A stretch of 16,537 nt of DNA from Synergistaceae bacterium (GCA_017475805.1 JAFVEW010000356.1:1-16537); one strand, 5' to 3'. Positions 7,712-14,433 are shown, counted from the first letter of the stretch. Notes: generated by a model not told the origin, from the sequence alone. Program-made: numbers and translations.

Positions 7712-8521
7712 TTAATTCATAATTGCTTCATTCATGCTGCCGGTTCTATAGCCTTTTAAGTCTAAAGTTACATAAGAAAATCCGAGAGCTTTTAGTTCAC
7801 CGTAAATTTTTTCGCGAGTATCTTCCTTAATGATTTTCTCGAAATCTTCGGGCAAAATTTCAATCCTTGCGATTTTTCCATGTATTCTGACGCGAAATTG
7901 CTTGAAGGCTAAGCTCATCAATAAATCTTCAGCTTGGCCTACCATTTTTAATTTCTCTTCACTGATTAATTCTCCGTAAACAAAACGAGATGCAAGACAC
8001 GCAAACGAAGGCTTATCCCAAGTTTTAAGACCGAGATTTTTTGAAAGTTCGCGAACTTCTTTTTTTGTGAGTTCAGCAAAGCGCAGCGGACTTTTAATCT
8101 CAAGTTCCCGTATAGCTTGAAGTCCCGGCCTGTAGTCGCCTAAATCATCAAGATTAGAGCCTTCGACAACGTTTTTAACACCGTTTTCTTTTGCAATTTC
8201 TAAAATTTTTGTAAATAATTCCTTTTTGCAAAGATAGCAGCGATTTTTAGGGTTATTGCGAAAACCTTCTATATTTAATTCTTCTGATTCACAAATTATC
8301 TGACGAATTTTATTTTTTTCACAAAAATCTTTTGCCTCTTCAAGTTCGCGTTTCGGGAAAGATAGAGACGAAGCCGTTACAGCGATAGCTTTATCACCCA
8401 AAACATCATGAGCAGCTTTTAACAAGAAAGTCGAGTCAACTCCGCTCGAAAAAGCTACGGCTACACTCTCAAGCGACGCTAAATAATTTTTAAGTTTTTC
8501 AAATTTTTCCTGTAAACTCAT
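7712..8521 (-). CDS. larE: LarE-type PP-loop sulfur transferase
   Basis: ATP-dependent sulfur insertion enzyme of the LarE/COG1606 family; in lactobacilli LarE supplies sulfur for the nickel-pincer nucleotide of lactate racemase. The 269 residues start with the PP-loop AFSSGVDSTFLL (residues 23-34), then EGSNLDDLGDYRPG and the conserved KPSFACLASRFVYGE. That last motif carries the Cys equivalent to C176 of the L. plantarum enzyme (C175 here). A second motif RCYLCK gives C95 and C98, so three Cys are present; three-Cys LarE proteins have been linked to a 4Fe-4S cluster rather than sacrificial chemistry. No larA, larB or larC is in the window. ATG 8521 is chosen over a TTG one codon earlier because GAGGA sits 7 nt upstream. 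Confidence 0.88.
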   Translation of the reverse strand: MSLQEKFEKLKNYLASLESVAVAFSSGVDSTFLLKAAHDVLGDKAIAVTASSLSFPKRELEEAKDFCEKNKIRQIICESEELNIEGFRNNPKNRCYLCKKELFTKILEIAKENGVKNVVEGSNLDDLGDYRPGLQAIRELEIKSPLRFAELTKKEVRELSKNLGLKTWDKPSFACLASRFVYGELISEEKLKMVGQAEDLLMSLAFKQFRVRIHGKIARIEILPEDFEKIIKEDTREKIYGELKALGFSYVTLDLKGYRTGSMNEAIMN

Positions 8522-8545
8522 CAAAATTTCCTCATTTCTAAAATT

Positions 8546-8572
8546 AAAAAACAGTCCCTTTTTAAGGAACCG
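8546..8572 (-). terminator. Terminator-like hairpin in the larE leader
   Basis: On the minus strand CGGTTCCTT (8572-8564) and AAGGGACTG (8560-8552) pair over 9 bp including two G-U pairs with an AAA loop, followed by six U. It lies 24 nt before the larE start codon and just downstream of a candidate promoter, so it may attenuate larE or end an upstream transcript. Confidence 0.6.
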
Positions 8573-8585
8573 TAGAAGTATGTTA

Positions 8586-8594
8586 ATTATATCA
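8586..8594 (-). promoter_or_regulatory. Extended -10 promoter upstream of larE
   Basis: Minus-strand TGATATAAT is a perfect extended -10 element; the -35 is poor, as is tolerated with extended -10. Predicted start of transcription is near 8579, which places the terminator-like hairpin only a few nucleotides into the transcript. Confidence 0.5.
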
Positions 8595-8706
8595 TCTTGA
8601 TTTTTGAACTCATTATTCGTTGTTAATAGTCAAAAAATAACGACGTTATGATTTTCTATTTAGCTGCGTTGTAAAAGATTATAATGACTGAATAAAATCG
8701 CAATTT

Positions 8707-8730
8707 TGTAGTAATAAATGTAGTAATAAA
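8707..8730. repeat. Tandem 12-bp repeat, two perfect copies
   Basis: TGTAGTAATAAA occurs twice back to back (8707-8718 and 8719-8730), directly next to the flgC terminator. It is in the 274-bp gap between larE and flgC, which otherwise holds the larE promoter and hairpin, a small ATAACG-A-CGTTAT palindrome (8637-8649) and no convincing gene. A slippage product is the simplest explanation. Confidence 0.7.
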
Positions 8731-8766
8731 AAATCAGTCCCCTGCTTTTGAGAACTGATTTTGAAA
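8726..8766 (-). terminator. Terminator of the flgB-flgC operon
   Basis: Minus-strand AAAATCAGT (8762-8754) pairs with ACTGATTTT (8738-8730); the stem extends inward by four more G-U/G-C pairs to about 13 bp with a 7-nt loop. A U-rich tail follows. It sits 34 nt past the flgC stop, so flgC is the last gene of its transcript. Confidence 0.85.
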
Positions 8767-8795
8767 CTTTTAACATTATATATCAAAAAAATTTT

Positions 8796-9215
8796 TTATC
8801 CGCGCATTACGTCAAGAGCACCATTCCACATGTCTCGCCCTGTTGTTACAACGCTTAAATTTGCTTCGTAGGCTCGGCTTGCTACTAACATGTCTGTCAT
8901 TTCACGAACTAAATTAACATTCGGATAAGCTACGTAGCCTTTCTCGTCCGCGTCCGGGTGGTCGGGCTGATAAGTCATTCTCGGCGCACTCTGGTCTTCT
9001 GAAATTCCGATTACTCTAACGCCGCTGATGTCATGATAATCGCCAATTGTCGTGTCTAACATTTCTGAAAAGACTGGCACTCGGCGTTTATAAGGTCCTC
9101 CGGCTTTTGTTCGTGTCGTGTTGATGTTGGCTAAGTTAGATGAAATCGTATCCATCCAAAGCCTATGAGCAGTTAAAGAACTTCCGGCTATTTCCATACT
9201 GTCAAAAATTTTCAT
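8796..9215 (-). CDS. flgC: Flagellar basal-body proximal rod protein FlgC
   Basis: Structural subunit of the flagellar rod, exported by the flagellar type III system to build the periplasmic shaft. The 139 residues show the typical N-terminus FDSMEIAGSSLTAHRLWMDTISSNLANINTTRT, then GGPYKRR, and the C-terminal rod helix VNLVREMTDMLVASRAYEANLSVV. Start is the ATG at 9215, giving the usual FlgC N-terminus; a GTG at 9230 overlaps the AAGGAGGTG Shine-Dalgarno and is unlikely. That Shine-Dalgarno is embedded in the last codons of the preceding coiled-coil gene, whose stop lies 4 nt before this start. fliE, which normally follows flgC, is absent; a terminator follows instead. Confidence 0.95.
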   Translation of the reverse strand: MKIFDSMEIAGSSLTAHRLWMDTISSNLANINTTRTKAGGPYKRRVPVFSEMLDTTIGDYHDISGVRVIGISEDQSAPRMTYQPDHPDADEKGYVAYPNVNLVREMTDMLVASRAYEANLSVVTTGRDMWNGALDVMRG

Positions 9216-9219
9216 AGTG

Positions 9220-9741
9220 TTAAATTGCACCTCCTTGAAGTTTGCTTAATAACATTGCGTTATTTTCTTCGATTAATTTTTTAACGTCATCGAGCGTGAA
9301 AGCTGGTTTCATTGCTGCGAGTTTCTGAGCTGCGTGTTCATCGTGCCATTTTTTAAGGAACGGCAGAGAAGCCACGACCGTAACAAGAGTAAACGCGAGA
9401 TATAAACCGCTTTGTAAATCGTCAACGCGAGTAGATGTCCCCTCGATTTTTTCGCTCAAAGAATTATTCACACCGTCAATTTTTTCAGACAAAGAATTAT
9501 TCACTCCCTCAATACGTTCAGACAACGCAGCAACAGACTGTGCCAGCTTCTGAACATCTGAAATCAAGCTGTCTAATTTCCTGTCTAAGTTATCGATTTT
9601 TTCGTTAAGATTTCTCATGTCGCTTTGATAGACGTCTTTACGAACATAAACATCGTCAATATCGCTTAGCGGCGTAACAGCTTCAGCAACCCACGAAAAT
9701 AAAAACAAGATCAACACCGCGACGCTAAAAATTTTCTTCAC
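9220..9741 (-). CDS. Unrecognised signal-peptide, coiled-coil, membrane protein inserted between flgB and flgC
   Basis: I do not recognise a named family. The 173 residues comprise a hydrophobic signal-like N-terminus (residues 1-21, ending AEA), a charged linker with DDVYVRKDVYQ, a coiled coil from about 41 to 107, a hydrophobic segment at 111-129 and a soluble tail containing FTLDDVKKLIEENNA. Three 11-residue repeats run LSERIEGVNNS, LSEKIDGVNNS, LSEKIEGTSTR (73-105), a hendecad pattern expected to form a long parallel coil. The start is GTG at 9741; an ATG two bases upstream is out of frame and hits a stop at once. AGGA of a duplicated 14-bp segment is the likely ribosome site. Topology suggests a periplasmic coil anchored in the inner membrane. 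A role in rod assembly is only guilt by position. Confidence 0.75.
   Translation of the reverse strand: MKKIFSVAVLILFLFSWVAEAVTPLSDIDDVYVRKDVYQSDMRNLNEKIDNLDRKLDSLISDVQKLAQSVAALSERIEGVNNSLSEKIDGVNNSLSEKIEGTSTRVDDLQSGLYLAFTLVTVVASLPFLKKWHDEHAAQKLAAMKPAFTLDDVKKLIEENNAMLLSKLQGGAI
9434..9500 (-). repeat. 33-bp coding repeats in the coiled-coil gene
   Basis: Two near-identical 33-nt units, sharing the run AAAGAATTATTCAC (plus strand) among others, plus a third diverged unit beyond 9500, encode the LSEKI(D/E)GVNNS hendecads. The close match at DNA level points to recent internal duplication. Confidence 0.7.
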
Positions 9742-9744
9742 ATT

Positions 9745-9772
9745 AAATCATCTTCCTGAAATCATCTTCCTG
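9745..9772. repeat. 14-bp tandem duplication at the flgB stop codon
   Basis: AAATCATCTTCCTG is present twice in perfect tandem (9745-9758 and 9759-9772). Read on the minus strand each copy contains AGGAAGATGATTT; the first-read copy encodes the final Gly-Arg and stop of flgB, and the second copy supplies the purine-rich stretch ahead of the coiled-coil gene. Confidence 0.9.
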
Positions 9773-10163
9773 CGATGACGGATTTTAACATCGTCAATTT
9801 ACTCGCGGCAACTCTCATAAAGCCCGTATACATCATTCGGGTTTCAGCTAAGACTGCCATCTCGCGCTCGGGGTCAACGTTATTTAAGTCTAATCTATAT
9901 TGTTCGTCCATGATTTTCATATCAGCCGCGTGAACGTCATCAATTTTTAACGGGTGCGACGGAATATGAGCCTTATTCGTAACAGTCATGTGAAGTTTTG
10001 AATCCTGTTCCATAACTTCGCGCATCTGATCTTCAAACGAAACATTATGGCGAGCATATCCGGGCGTGTTGGCGTTCGCTAAATTTTTCGTAACGGCTTT
10101 GAAACGCTGCGCCAAACATTCGGCTTCTTTATCTATTACGTTCCATGTATAATCGCCGAGCAT
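9762..10163 (-). CDS. flgB: Flagellar basal-body proximal rod protein FlgB
   Basis: First rod subunit, sitting near FliE at the base of the flagellar shaft. The 133 residues are of family length. The conserved rod motif NLANANTPGYAR lies near residues 27-38, followed by VSFEDQMREVM and a C-terminal helix EREMAVLAETRMMYTGFMRVAASKLTMLKSVI typical of FlgB. The ATG at 10163 has AGGAAGTGA about 11 nt upstream. It opens the flagellar operon here; the next gene is an unrelated coiled-coil protein rather than flgC. Confidence 0.95.
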   Translation of the reverse strand: MLGDYTWNVIDKEAECLAQRFKAVTKNLANANTPGYARHNVSFEDQMREVMEQDSKLHMTVTNKAHIPSHPLKIDDVHAADMKIMDEQYRLDLNNVDPEREMAVLAETRMMYTGFMRVAASKLTMLKSVIAGR

Positions 10164-10195
10164 TTTTATTTTTCACTTCCTAAAATTTTTTCTAA

Positions 10196-10201
10196 ATTAT
10201 A
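10196..10201 (-). promoter_or_regulatory. Candidate -10 element for flgB
   Basis: Minus-strand TATAAT lies 33 nt before the flgB start within an AT-rich gap. The matching -35 is poor and I see no sigma-28 type GCCGATAA box, so a housekeeping-type promoter is the tentative reading. Confidence 0.35.
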
Positions 10202-10274
10202 ATACAAAACGTCTCATTAAAAATTTTTTATAAAATTATCGTAAAATCCACTCATCAAATTAATAAAATCTGCA

Positions 10275-10283
10275 TGTTATAAT
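10275..10283 (+). promoter_or_regulatory. Extended -10 promoter for the hydratase-icd unit
   Basis: TGTTATAAT is an extended -10 element with no good -35. Transcription from near 10290 would give a leader of about 130 nt before the hydratase start. The 255-bp gap to flgB holds this, the flgB -10 and the leader hairpin. Confidence 0.5.
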
Positions 10284-10349
10284 TTCGTCAATAAATTAAA
10301 AAATATTCATTCAAAATTTTCTCAAATTTATTTTTATTAAGGAAACAAC

Positions 10350-10385
10350 GCGAAAAGATTTTCATATCGTATGAGGTTCTTTCGC
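10350..10385 (+). promoter_or_regulatory. Leader hairpin ahead of the hydratase
   Basis: GCGAAA (10350-10355) pairs with TTTCGC (10380-10385); the stem can continue with a mismatch and a small inner CATA/TATG hairpin forms at its tip. No U-run follows. It lies 33 nt before the start codon and could influence translation or mRNA stability, but no known riboswitch or iron-responsive class was recognised. Confidence 0.35.
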
Positions 10386-10418
10386 TGTTAATAAATATCC
10401 AAGGGGGTATATTCTTAA

Positions 10419-12692
10419 ATGATTAAACTTTATGATGAAGGCGTTTACCTCATCAACGGAACGAAGGTAGTACCGGAAAGCCAGGCCGCTGGTCAGTACA
10501 ACAAGGCCGAAGCTAAGAAAGGCACGATCGCTTACGGAATCCTCAAAGCTCACAACACCGCCGATAACATGGATCACTTGAGAATTAAATTTGACTCAAT
10601 GGCGAGCCATGATATTACTTTCGTCGGAATCATTCAGACAGCAAGAGCTTCAGGAATGAAGAAATTCCCGCTTCCTTATGTCATGACGAACTGTCATAAC
10701 TCTCTTTGCGCAGTAGGCGGAACAATCAACGATGACGACCACTACTTTGGACTCAGTGCCGCTAAAAAATACGGTGGAATTTATGTTCCTCCGCATATCG
10801 CAGTCATTCACCAGTTCATGCGCGAAATGTTCGCAGGCTGCGGCAAAATGATTTTAGGCTCTGACTCTCACACTCGTTACGGCGCGCTCGGAACAATGGC
10901 AATCGGTGAAGGCGGCGGCGAACTCGTCAAGCAGTTATTGCAGGACACCTACGATGTAGCTTATCCCGGCGTTGTAGCGATTTATCTCACCGGCAAGCCT
11001 GCTCCTTACGTAGGACCTCATGATATTGCTCTTGCTATCGTCAAAGCAGTCTTCAAAAAAGGCTACGTCAAGAACAAAGTCATGGAATTTGTAGGACCCG
11101 GCGTTGCTTCAATGACCACCGACTATAGAAACGGCGTTGACGTAATGACGACCGAAACAACATGCTTATCATCAGTTTGGAAGACCGACGACGACACAAA
11201 GGCATTTTTAGCTGAGCACGGCCGCGCAGGCGATTACAAAGAGCTTAATCCCGCCGATGTCGCTTACTATGACGGCTGTGTAGAAATCGATCTTTCGACA
11301 ATCAAGCCGATGATCGCTCTCCCGTTCCACCCGTCAAACGCTTATGAAATCAGCGAGCTTTATGCGAACTTAAAAGATATTCTTGCCGAGACAGAAAAGG
11401 CCGCTGACAAAGTTGCAGAAGGACGCGCTCACTTCACGCTTCTTGACAAAGTAACTTCAGACGGAAAATTAATGGTTCAGCAGGGAGTTATCGGCGGCTG
11501 TGCAGGCGGAAACTACACCAACGTTGTCGAAGCTGCTCACGCTCTCAAAGGCAAGACATGCGGATTTGACGAGTTCTATCTCAGCGTCTATCCGTCATCA
11601 CAGCCTGTATTTATTGACTTAGACCGCAAAGGCTTCTTAGCTGACTTAATGGACGCCGGCGCAGTTATTCGTACAGCATTCTGCGGACCTTGCTTCGGAG
11701 CTGGCGACACACCTGCAAACAACGCTCTTTCAATCCGCCACACAACGAGAAACTTCCCGAACCGCGAAGGCTCAAAGCCCGGCAACGGACAGATGGCGGC
11801 AGTCGCTCTCATGGACGCACGCTCAATCGCAGCAACAGCGGCTAATGGCGGTAAACTTACATCAGCTGAAGACATGGACTGCTGGGGCGATATTCCTGCC
11901 TATCATTATGATGACAAGGCTTATAAGTCAAGAGTTTACTGGGGCTTCGGCAAAGAGAAACTCGACAGCGAAATTCGTTTCGGACCGAACATCAAAGACT
12001 GGCCGGAGCAGGAAGCACTCGCTGATAACATTCTTCTTAAAGTCGTTTCAAAAATCCTTGACGAAGTTACGACAACAGACGAGCTTATCCCGTCGGGCGA
12101 AACAAGTTCGTATCGTTCAAACCCGCTCGGACTTGCTGAATTTACGCTCTCAAGAAGAGATCCTCAGTATGTCGGACGCGCTAAAGAAGTTCAGAAAGTC
12201 GAATACGCAAGACTTAAAGGCGAAGACCCCGCGAAGGGCGAACTTGCTGAAGTCTACGCAGCAATTAAGACGATCCCCGGACAGGCCGGAGTCAGCTCAA
12301 TGGACATCGAATACGGCTCAACGATTTACGCCAACAAGCCCGGCGACGGTTCAGCACGTGAACAGGCTGCAAGCTGCCAGAGAGTTCTTGGCGCACTCGC
12401 CAACATCACTCAAGAATATGCAACAAAACGTTATCGCTCGAACTGCATGAACTGGGGAATGATCCCGTTCCATCTCAAGGGCGAACCTAACTTTGAAGTC
12501 GGCGATTATGTCTACGTTCCCGGCATTAAGAAAGCTCTTGACGATAACGCGCTTGAAAGCATTAAGGCTTATGTAATCAAAGGCGGCAAAGCTGAAGAAA
12601 TCGAGCTTTATATCCAACCGATGACCGACAACGAGAGAACAATCGTAAAAGCAGGCTGCTTAATCAACTTCAACCGCAACAGAGCGAAGTAA
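10419..12692 (+). CDS. Aconitase-superfamily hydratase, YbhJ type
   Basis: An iron-sulfur hydratase of 757 residues, full length for this branch. It follows E. coli YbhJ closely almost end to end, for example [34 protein letters not shown] and [16 protein letters not shown]. The cluster Cys are present: C361 in GGCAGG, C422 and C425 in FCGPC. DSH (149-151) and H131 match catalytic aconitase residues, as do R444, R449, S645 and R647. Aligned by eye, the aconitase Asp-His pair (pig D100-H101) is His-Asn here (93-94), N446 becomes Thr, and S643 becomes Ala (646), so the substrate pocket is altered. Placement just before icd suggests it acts as aconitase, citrate to isocitrate, but this is inference. 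GGGGG precedes the ATG. C-ending codons suggest strong expression. Confidence 0.9.
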   Translation: MIKLYDEGVYLINGTKVVPESQAAGQYNKAEAKKGTIAYGILKAHNTADNMDHLRIKFDSMASHDITFVGIIQTARASGMKKFPLPYVMTNCHNSLCAVGGTINDDDHYFGLSAAKKYGGIYVPPHIAVIHQFMREMFAGCGKMILGSDSHTRYGALGTMAIGEGGGELVKQLLQDTYDVAYPGVVAIYLTGKPAPYVGPHDIALAIVKAVFKKGYVKNKVMEFVGPGVASMTTDYRNGVDVMTTETTCLSSVWKTDDDTKAFLAEHGRAGDYKELNPADVAYYDGCVEIDLSTIKPMIALPFHPSNAYEISELYANLKDILAETEKAADKVAEGRAHFTLLDKVTSDGKLMVQQGVIGGCAGGNYTNVVEAAHALKGKTCGFDEFYLSVYPSSQPVFIDLDRKGFLADLMDAGAVIRTAFCGPCFGAGDTPANNALSIRHTTRNFPNREGSKPGNGQMAAVALMDARSIAATAANGGKLTSAEDMDCWGDIPAYHYDDKAYKSRVYWGFGKEKLDSEIRFGPNIKDWPEQEALADNILLKVVSKILDEVTTTDELIPSGETSSYRSNPLGLAEFTLSRRDPQYVGRAKEVQKVEYARLKGEDPAKGELAEVYAAIKTIPGQAGVSSMDIEYGSTIYANKPGDGSAREQAASCQRVLGALANITQEYATKRYRSNCMNWGMIPFHLKGEPNFEVGDYVYVPGIKKALDDNALESIKAYVIKGGKAEEIELYIQPMTDNERTIVKAGCLINFNRNRAK

Positions 12693-12699
12693 AAAGCAG

Positions 12700-12757
12700 T
12701 TAGGAATTAGGAGCGAGAAATTAGGAATTAAAAAAATTTCTGATTTCTTCCTCCGTT
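12700..12757 (+). repeat. Heptamer-repeat hairpin element A, between hydratase and icd
   Basis: Five consecutive 7-nt units, TTAGGAA TTAGGAG CGAGAAA TTAGGAA TTAAAAA, run 12700-12734. The segment GGAGCGAGAAATTAG (12710-12724) pairs with CTGATTTCTTCCTCC (12740-12754) over 15 positions with one mismatch and G-U pairs. No strong U-run follows, so transcripts may read through to icd. It is the sister of element B after icd. Confidence 0.75.
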
Positions 12758-12799
12758 TTCAATAAAAAATAAATTAAATTCTGAAGGGAGTTTTAACCT

Positions 12800-13999
12800 A
12801 TGGGCAAAATTAAAATGGCAAACCCCATCGTTGAGATGGACGGCGACGAAATGACTCGTGTATTGTGGCAGATCATCAAAGAAGATTTGCTGCTTCCGTT
12901 CGTTGACCTTAACATGGAATATTACGATTTAGGTTTGCCTGAGCGCGACAAGACCGGCGACAAAGTAACTTGGGAAGCTGCCGAAGCAATCAAAAAGCAT
13001 CACGTCGGTGTAAAATGCGCCACAATCACCCCGAACAAACAGCGCGTTGAAGAATACAAACTTCATGAAATGTGGAAGTCTCCAAACGGCACAATCAGAG
13101 CAGTCCTTGACGGAACAGTTTTCCGCGCTCCGATTTTAACGAGCTGCATCAAACCCGTTGTCAAAAATTGGAAGAAGCCCATCACGATCGCTCGTCATGC
13201 TTACGGCGACGTCTATCGCGGCACTGAGTATCGCGTACCAGAACCGGGCAAAGCTGAGTTAGTCTTCACCGGCAAAAACGGCGCAGCTTTCCGCGAGACA
13301 GTTTACGACTACGAGTGCCCCGGCGTTCTTCAGGCTATGTATAACAAAGACAGCTCGATTAAATCATTCGCACGTTCGTGCTTCGAGTATGCCCTCTCAA
13401 CAAAACAGGATCTCTGGTTCAGCTCAAAAGACACAATTTCAAAGCAGTATGACCAGACATTCAAGCTCTTGTTCCAGGAAATTTTCGAGAGTGAATATGC
13501 TGCGAAATTCAAAGAAGCAGGAATCACATATTTCTACACGTTAATCGACGACGCAGTAGCCCGCGTTATGCGTTCAGAAGGCGGATTTATTTGGGCTTGC
13601 AAAAACTACGACGGCGACGTCATGAGCGACATGGTCTCGACGGCATTCGGCTCACTCGCAATGATGACAAGCGTTTTAGTTTCACCGGACGGCAACTTTG
13701 AGTACGAAGCAGCTCACGGAACAGTAACAAAACACTTCTATCGTTACCGCGACGAAGGCAAAATGACCTCAACAAACCCTGTTGCAACGATTTTCGCATG
13801 GAGCGGTGCTCTCAGAAAACGCGGCGAACTTGACGGCAACAAAGAGCTTGTTGATTTTGCAGGCAAACTTGAGAAAGCCACCATCGCAACGATCGAAGGC
13901 GGCGTAATGACAAAAGACCTTTCCGGCCTTTGCGAGGGCGTTGTACCTCAGGTTGTCGACTCAAAAGAATTTATCAAAGCAATCGCAGCAAAACTGTAA
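12800..13999 (+). CDS. icd: NADP-dependent isocitrate dehydrogenase, eukaryote-like type
   Basis: Oxidatively decarboxylates isocitrate to 2-oxoglutarate, making NADPH and the carbon skeleton for glutamate. The 399 residues align with human IDH1/IDH2 rather than E. coli Icd. S94, N96 and R100 in SPNGTIR, R109, R132 in ARHAYGD and Y139 fall at the same numbers as in human IDH1. K210, D250, D273 and D277 match human K212, D252, D275 and D279. At the coenzyme 2'-phosphate site human R314-H315 is K311-H312, conservative for NADP. GAAGGGAG precedes the ATG. It follows the hydratase by 107 nt and is probably in the same operon, with element A between them and terminator B after it. Confidence 0.96.
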   Translation: MGKIKMANPIVEMDGDEMTRVLWQIIKEDLLLPFVDLNMEYYDLGLPERDKTGDKVTWEAAEAIKKHHVGVKCATITPNKQRVEEYKLHEMWKSPNGTIRAVLDGTVFRAPILTSCIKPVVKNWKKPITIARHAYGDVYRGTEYRVPEPGKAELVFTGKNGAAFRETVYDYECPGVLQAMYNKDSSIKSFARSCFEYALSTKQDLWFSSKDTISKQYDQTFKLLFQEIFESEYAAKFKEAGITYFYTLIDDAVARVMRSEGGFIWACKNYDGDVMSDMVSTAFGSLAMMTSVLVSPDGNFEYEAAHGTVTKHFYRYRDEGKMTSTNPVATIFAWSGALRKRGELDGNKELVDFAGKLEKATIATIEGGVMTKDLSGLCEGVVPQVVDSKEFIKAIAAKL

Positions 14000-14007
14000 G
14001 AAAACAA

Positions 14008-14071
14008 TTAGGAATTAGGAGTGAGAAGTTAGGAGTGAAAATCTCTTGAGTTTCAGCTCCTAATTTTTTTT
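14008..14071 (+). terminator. Heptamer-repeat element B acting as icd terminator
   Basis: Units TTAGGAA TTAGGAG TGAGAAG TTAGGAG TGAAAAT (14008-14042) match element A with only a few changes. The last two units, TTAGGAGTGAAA (14029-14040), pair with TTTCAgCTCCTAA (14051-14063, one bulged G), followed by eight T. This is a strong intrinsic terminator built from repeat units. Confidence 0.85.
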
Positions 14072-14129
14072 GTTGACTAATAATTTATAATTATTTTTAG
14101 ATTTTTTAAGGAGCTGAATATTATCTATT

Positions 14130-14414
14130 ATGGAAGAAAGAGTTTTAGAAAAAGAAGCAATCGATTGGGGACGCGCACCTGCTGACACGCCGGTTTGCAT
14201 TGAGAAAGAAATTTATTTGCGCGACATCGTTCAGACTGTGCTTGACGGCTTTGAAACACCTGAAGAAGTTATGGAAGAGTTGCAGCTTACTGCTGACGAT
14301 GAAGGCGTTGAAAATATCCCGGCAATTCTTGATATTTTCGTTCCTGTAATTAACGCTTGGAAATCAGGCGGCTGCGGCATGGGCTGCGAGGGTTGCTCCG
14401 GAAGCTGCCACTAA
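14130..14414 (+). CDS. Small acidic protein with cysteine-rich C-terminus
   Basis: Function not recognised. The 94 residues are acidic and mostly helical in appearance, ending in GGCGMGCEGCSGSCH: C82, C86, C89 and C93 form CX3CX2CX3C, and C23 is the only other Cys. The middle, VCIEKEIYLRDIVQTVLDGFETPEEV, has the rhythm of a BFD-like [2Fe-2S] domain helix pair but lacks that family's CxC, so the likeness is weak. The tail could bind iron-sulfur or another metal. AAGGAG lies 16 nt before the ATG, longer than ideal. A TATAAT (14086-14091) between terminator B and the gene may be its own promoter; a terminator follows. It looks like a single-gene unit expressed independently of icd. Confidence 0.75.
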   Translation: MEERVLEKEAIDWGRAPADTPVCIEKEIYLRDIVQTVLDGFETPEEVMEELQLTADDEGVENIPAILDIFVPVINAWKSGGCGMGCEGCSGSCH

Positions 14415-14433
14415 GTTAATTATTTGCAAAAAT

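Noticed and set aside
9434..9533. CRISPR-like array in the 33-bp repeats
   Set aside because: The repeats are contiguous without spacers and lie in a coding frame that yields regular hendecads.
10362..10577. A 71-codon minus-strand frame covering the hydratase start and leader
   Set aside because: It overlaps the conserved N-terminus of the hydratase and has no ribosome site or recognisable domain.
11845..12450. A 201-codon open frame on the plus strand inside the hydratase gene
   Set aside because: It is a +1-type shadow of a strongly conserved coding region, has no Shine-Dalgarno and encodes a Ser/Arg/Lys-rich low-complexity product.
12700..12757. Element A as an intrinsic terminator between the hydratase and icd
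   Set aside because: The hairpin is strong but is followed by only a short GTTTTC, not a U-run, so full termination before icd is doubtful.
14073..14091. TTGACT plus TATAAT as a complete promoter for the 94-residue protein
   Set aside because: The two boxes are only 7 bp apart, so they cannot be a -35/-10 pair; only the TATAAT was kept as a weak candidate.
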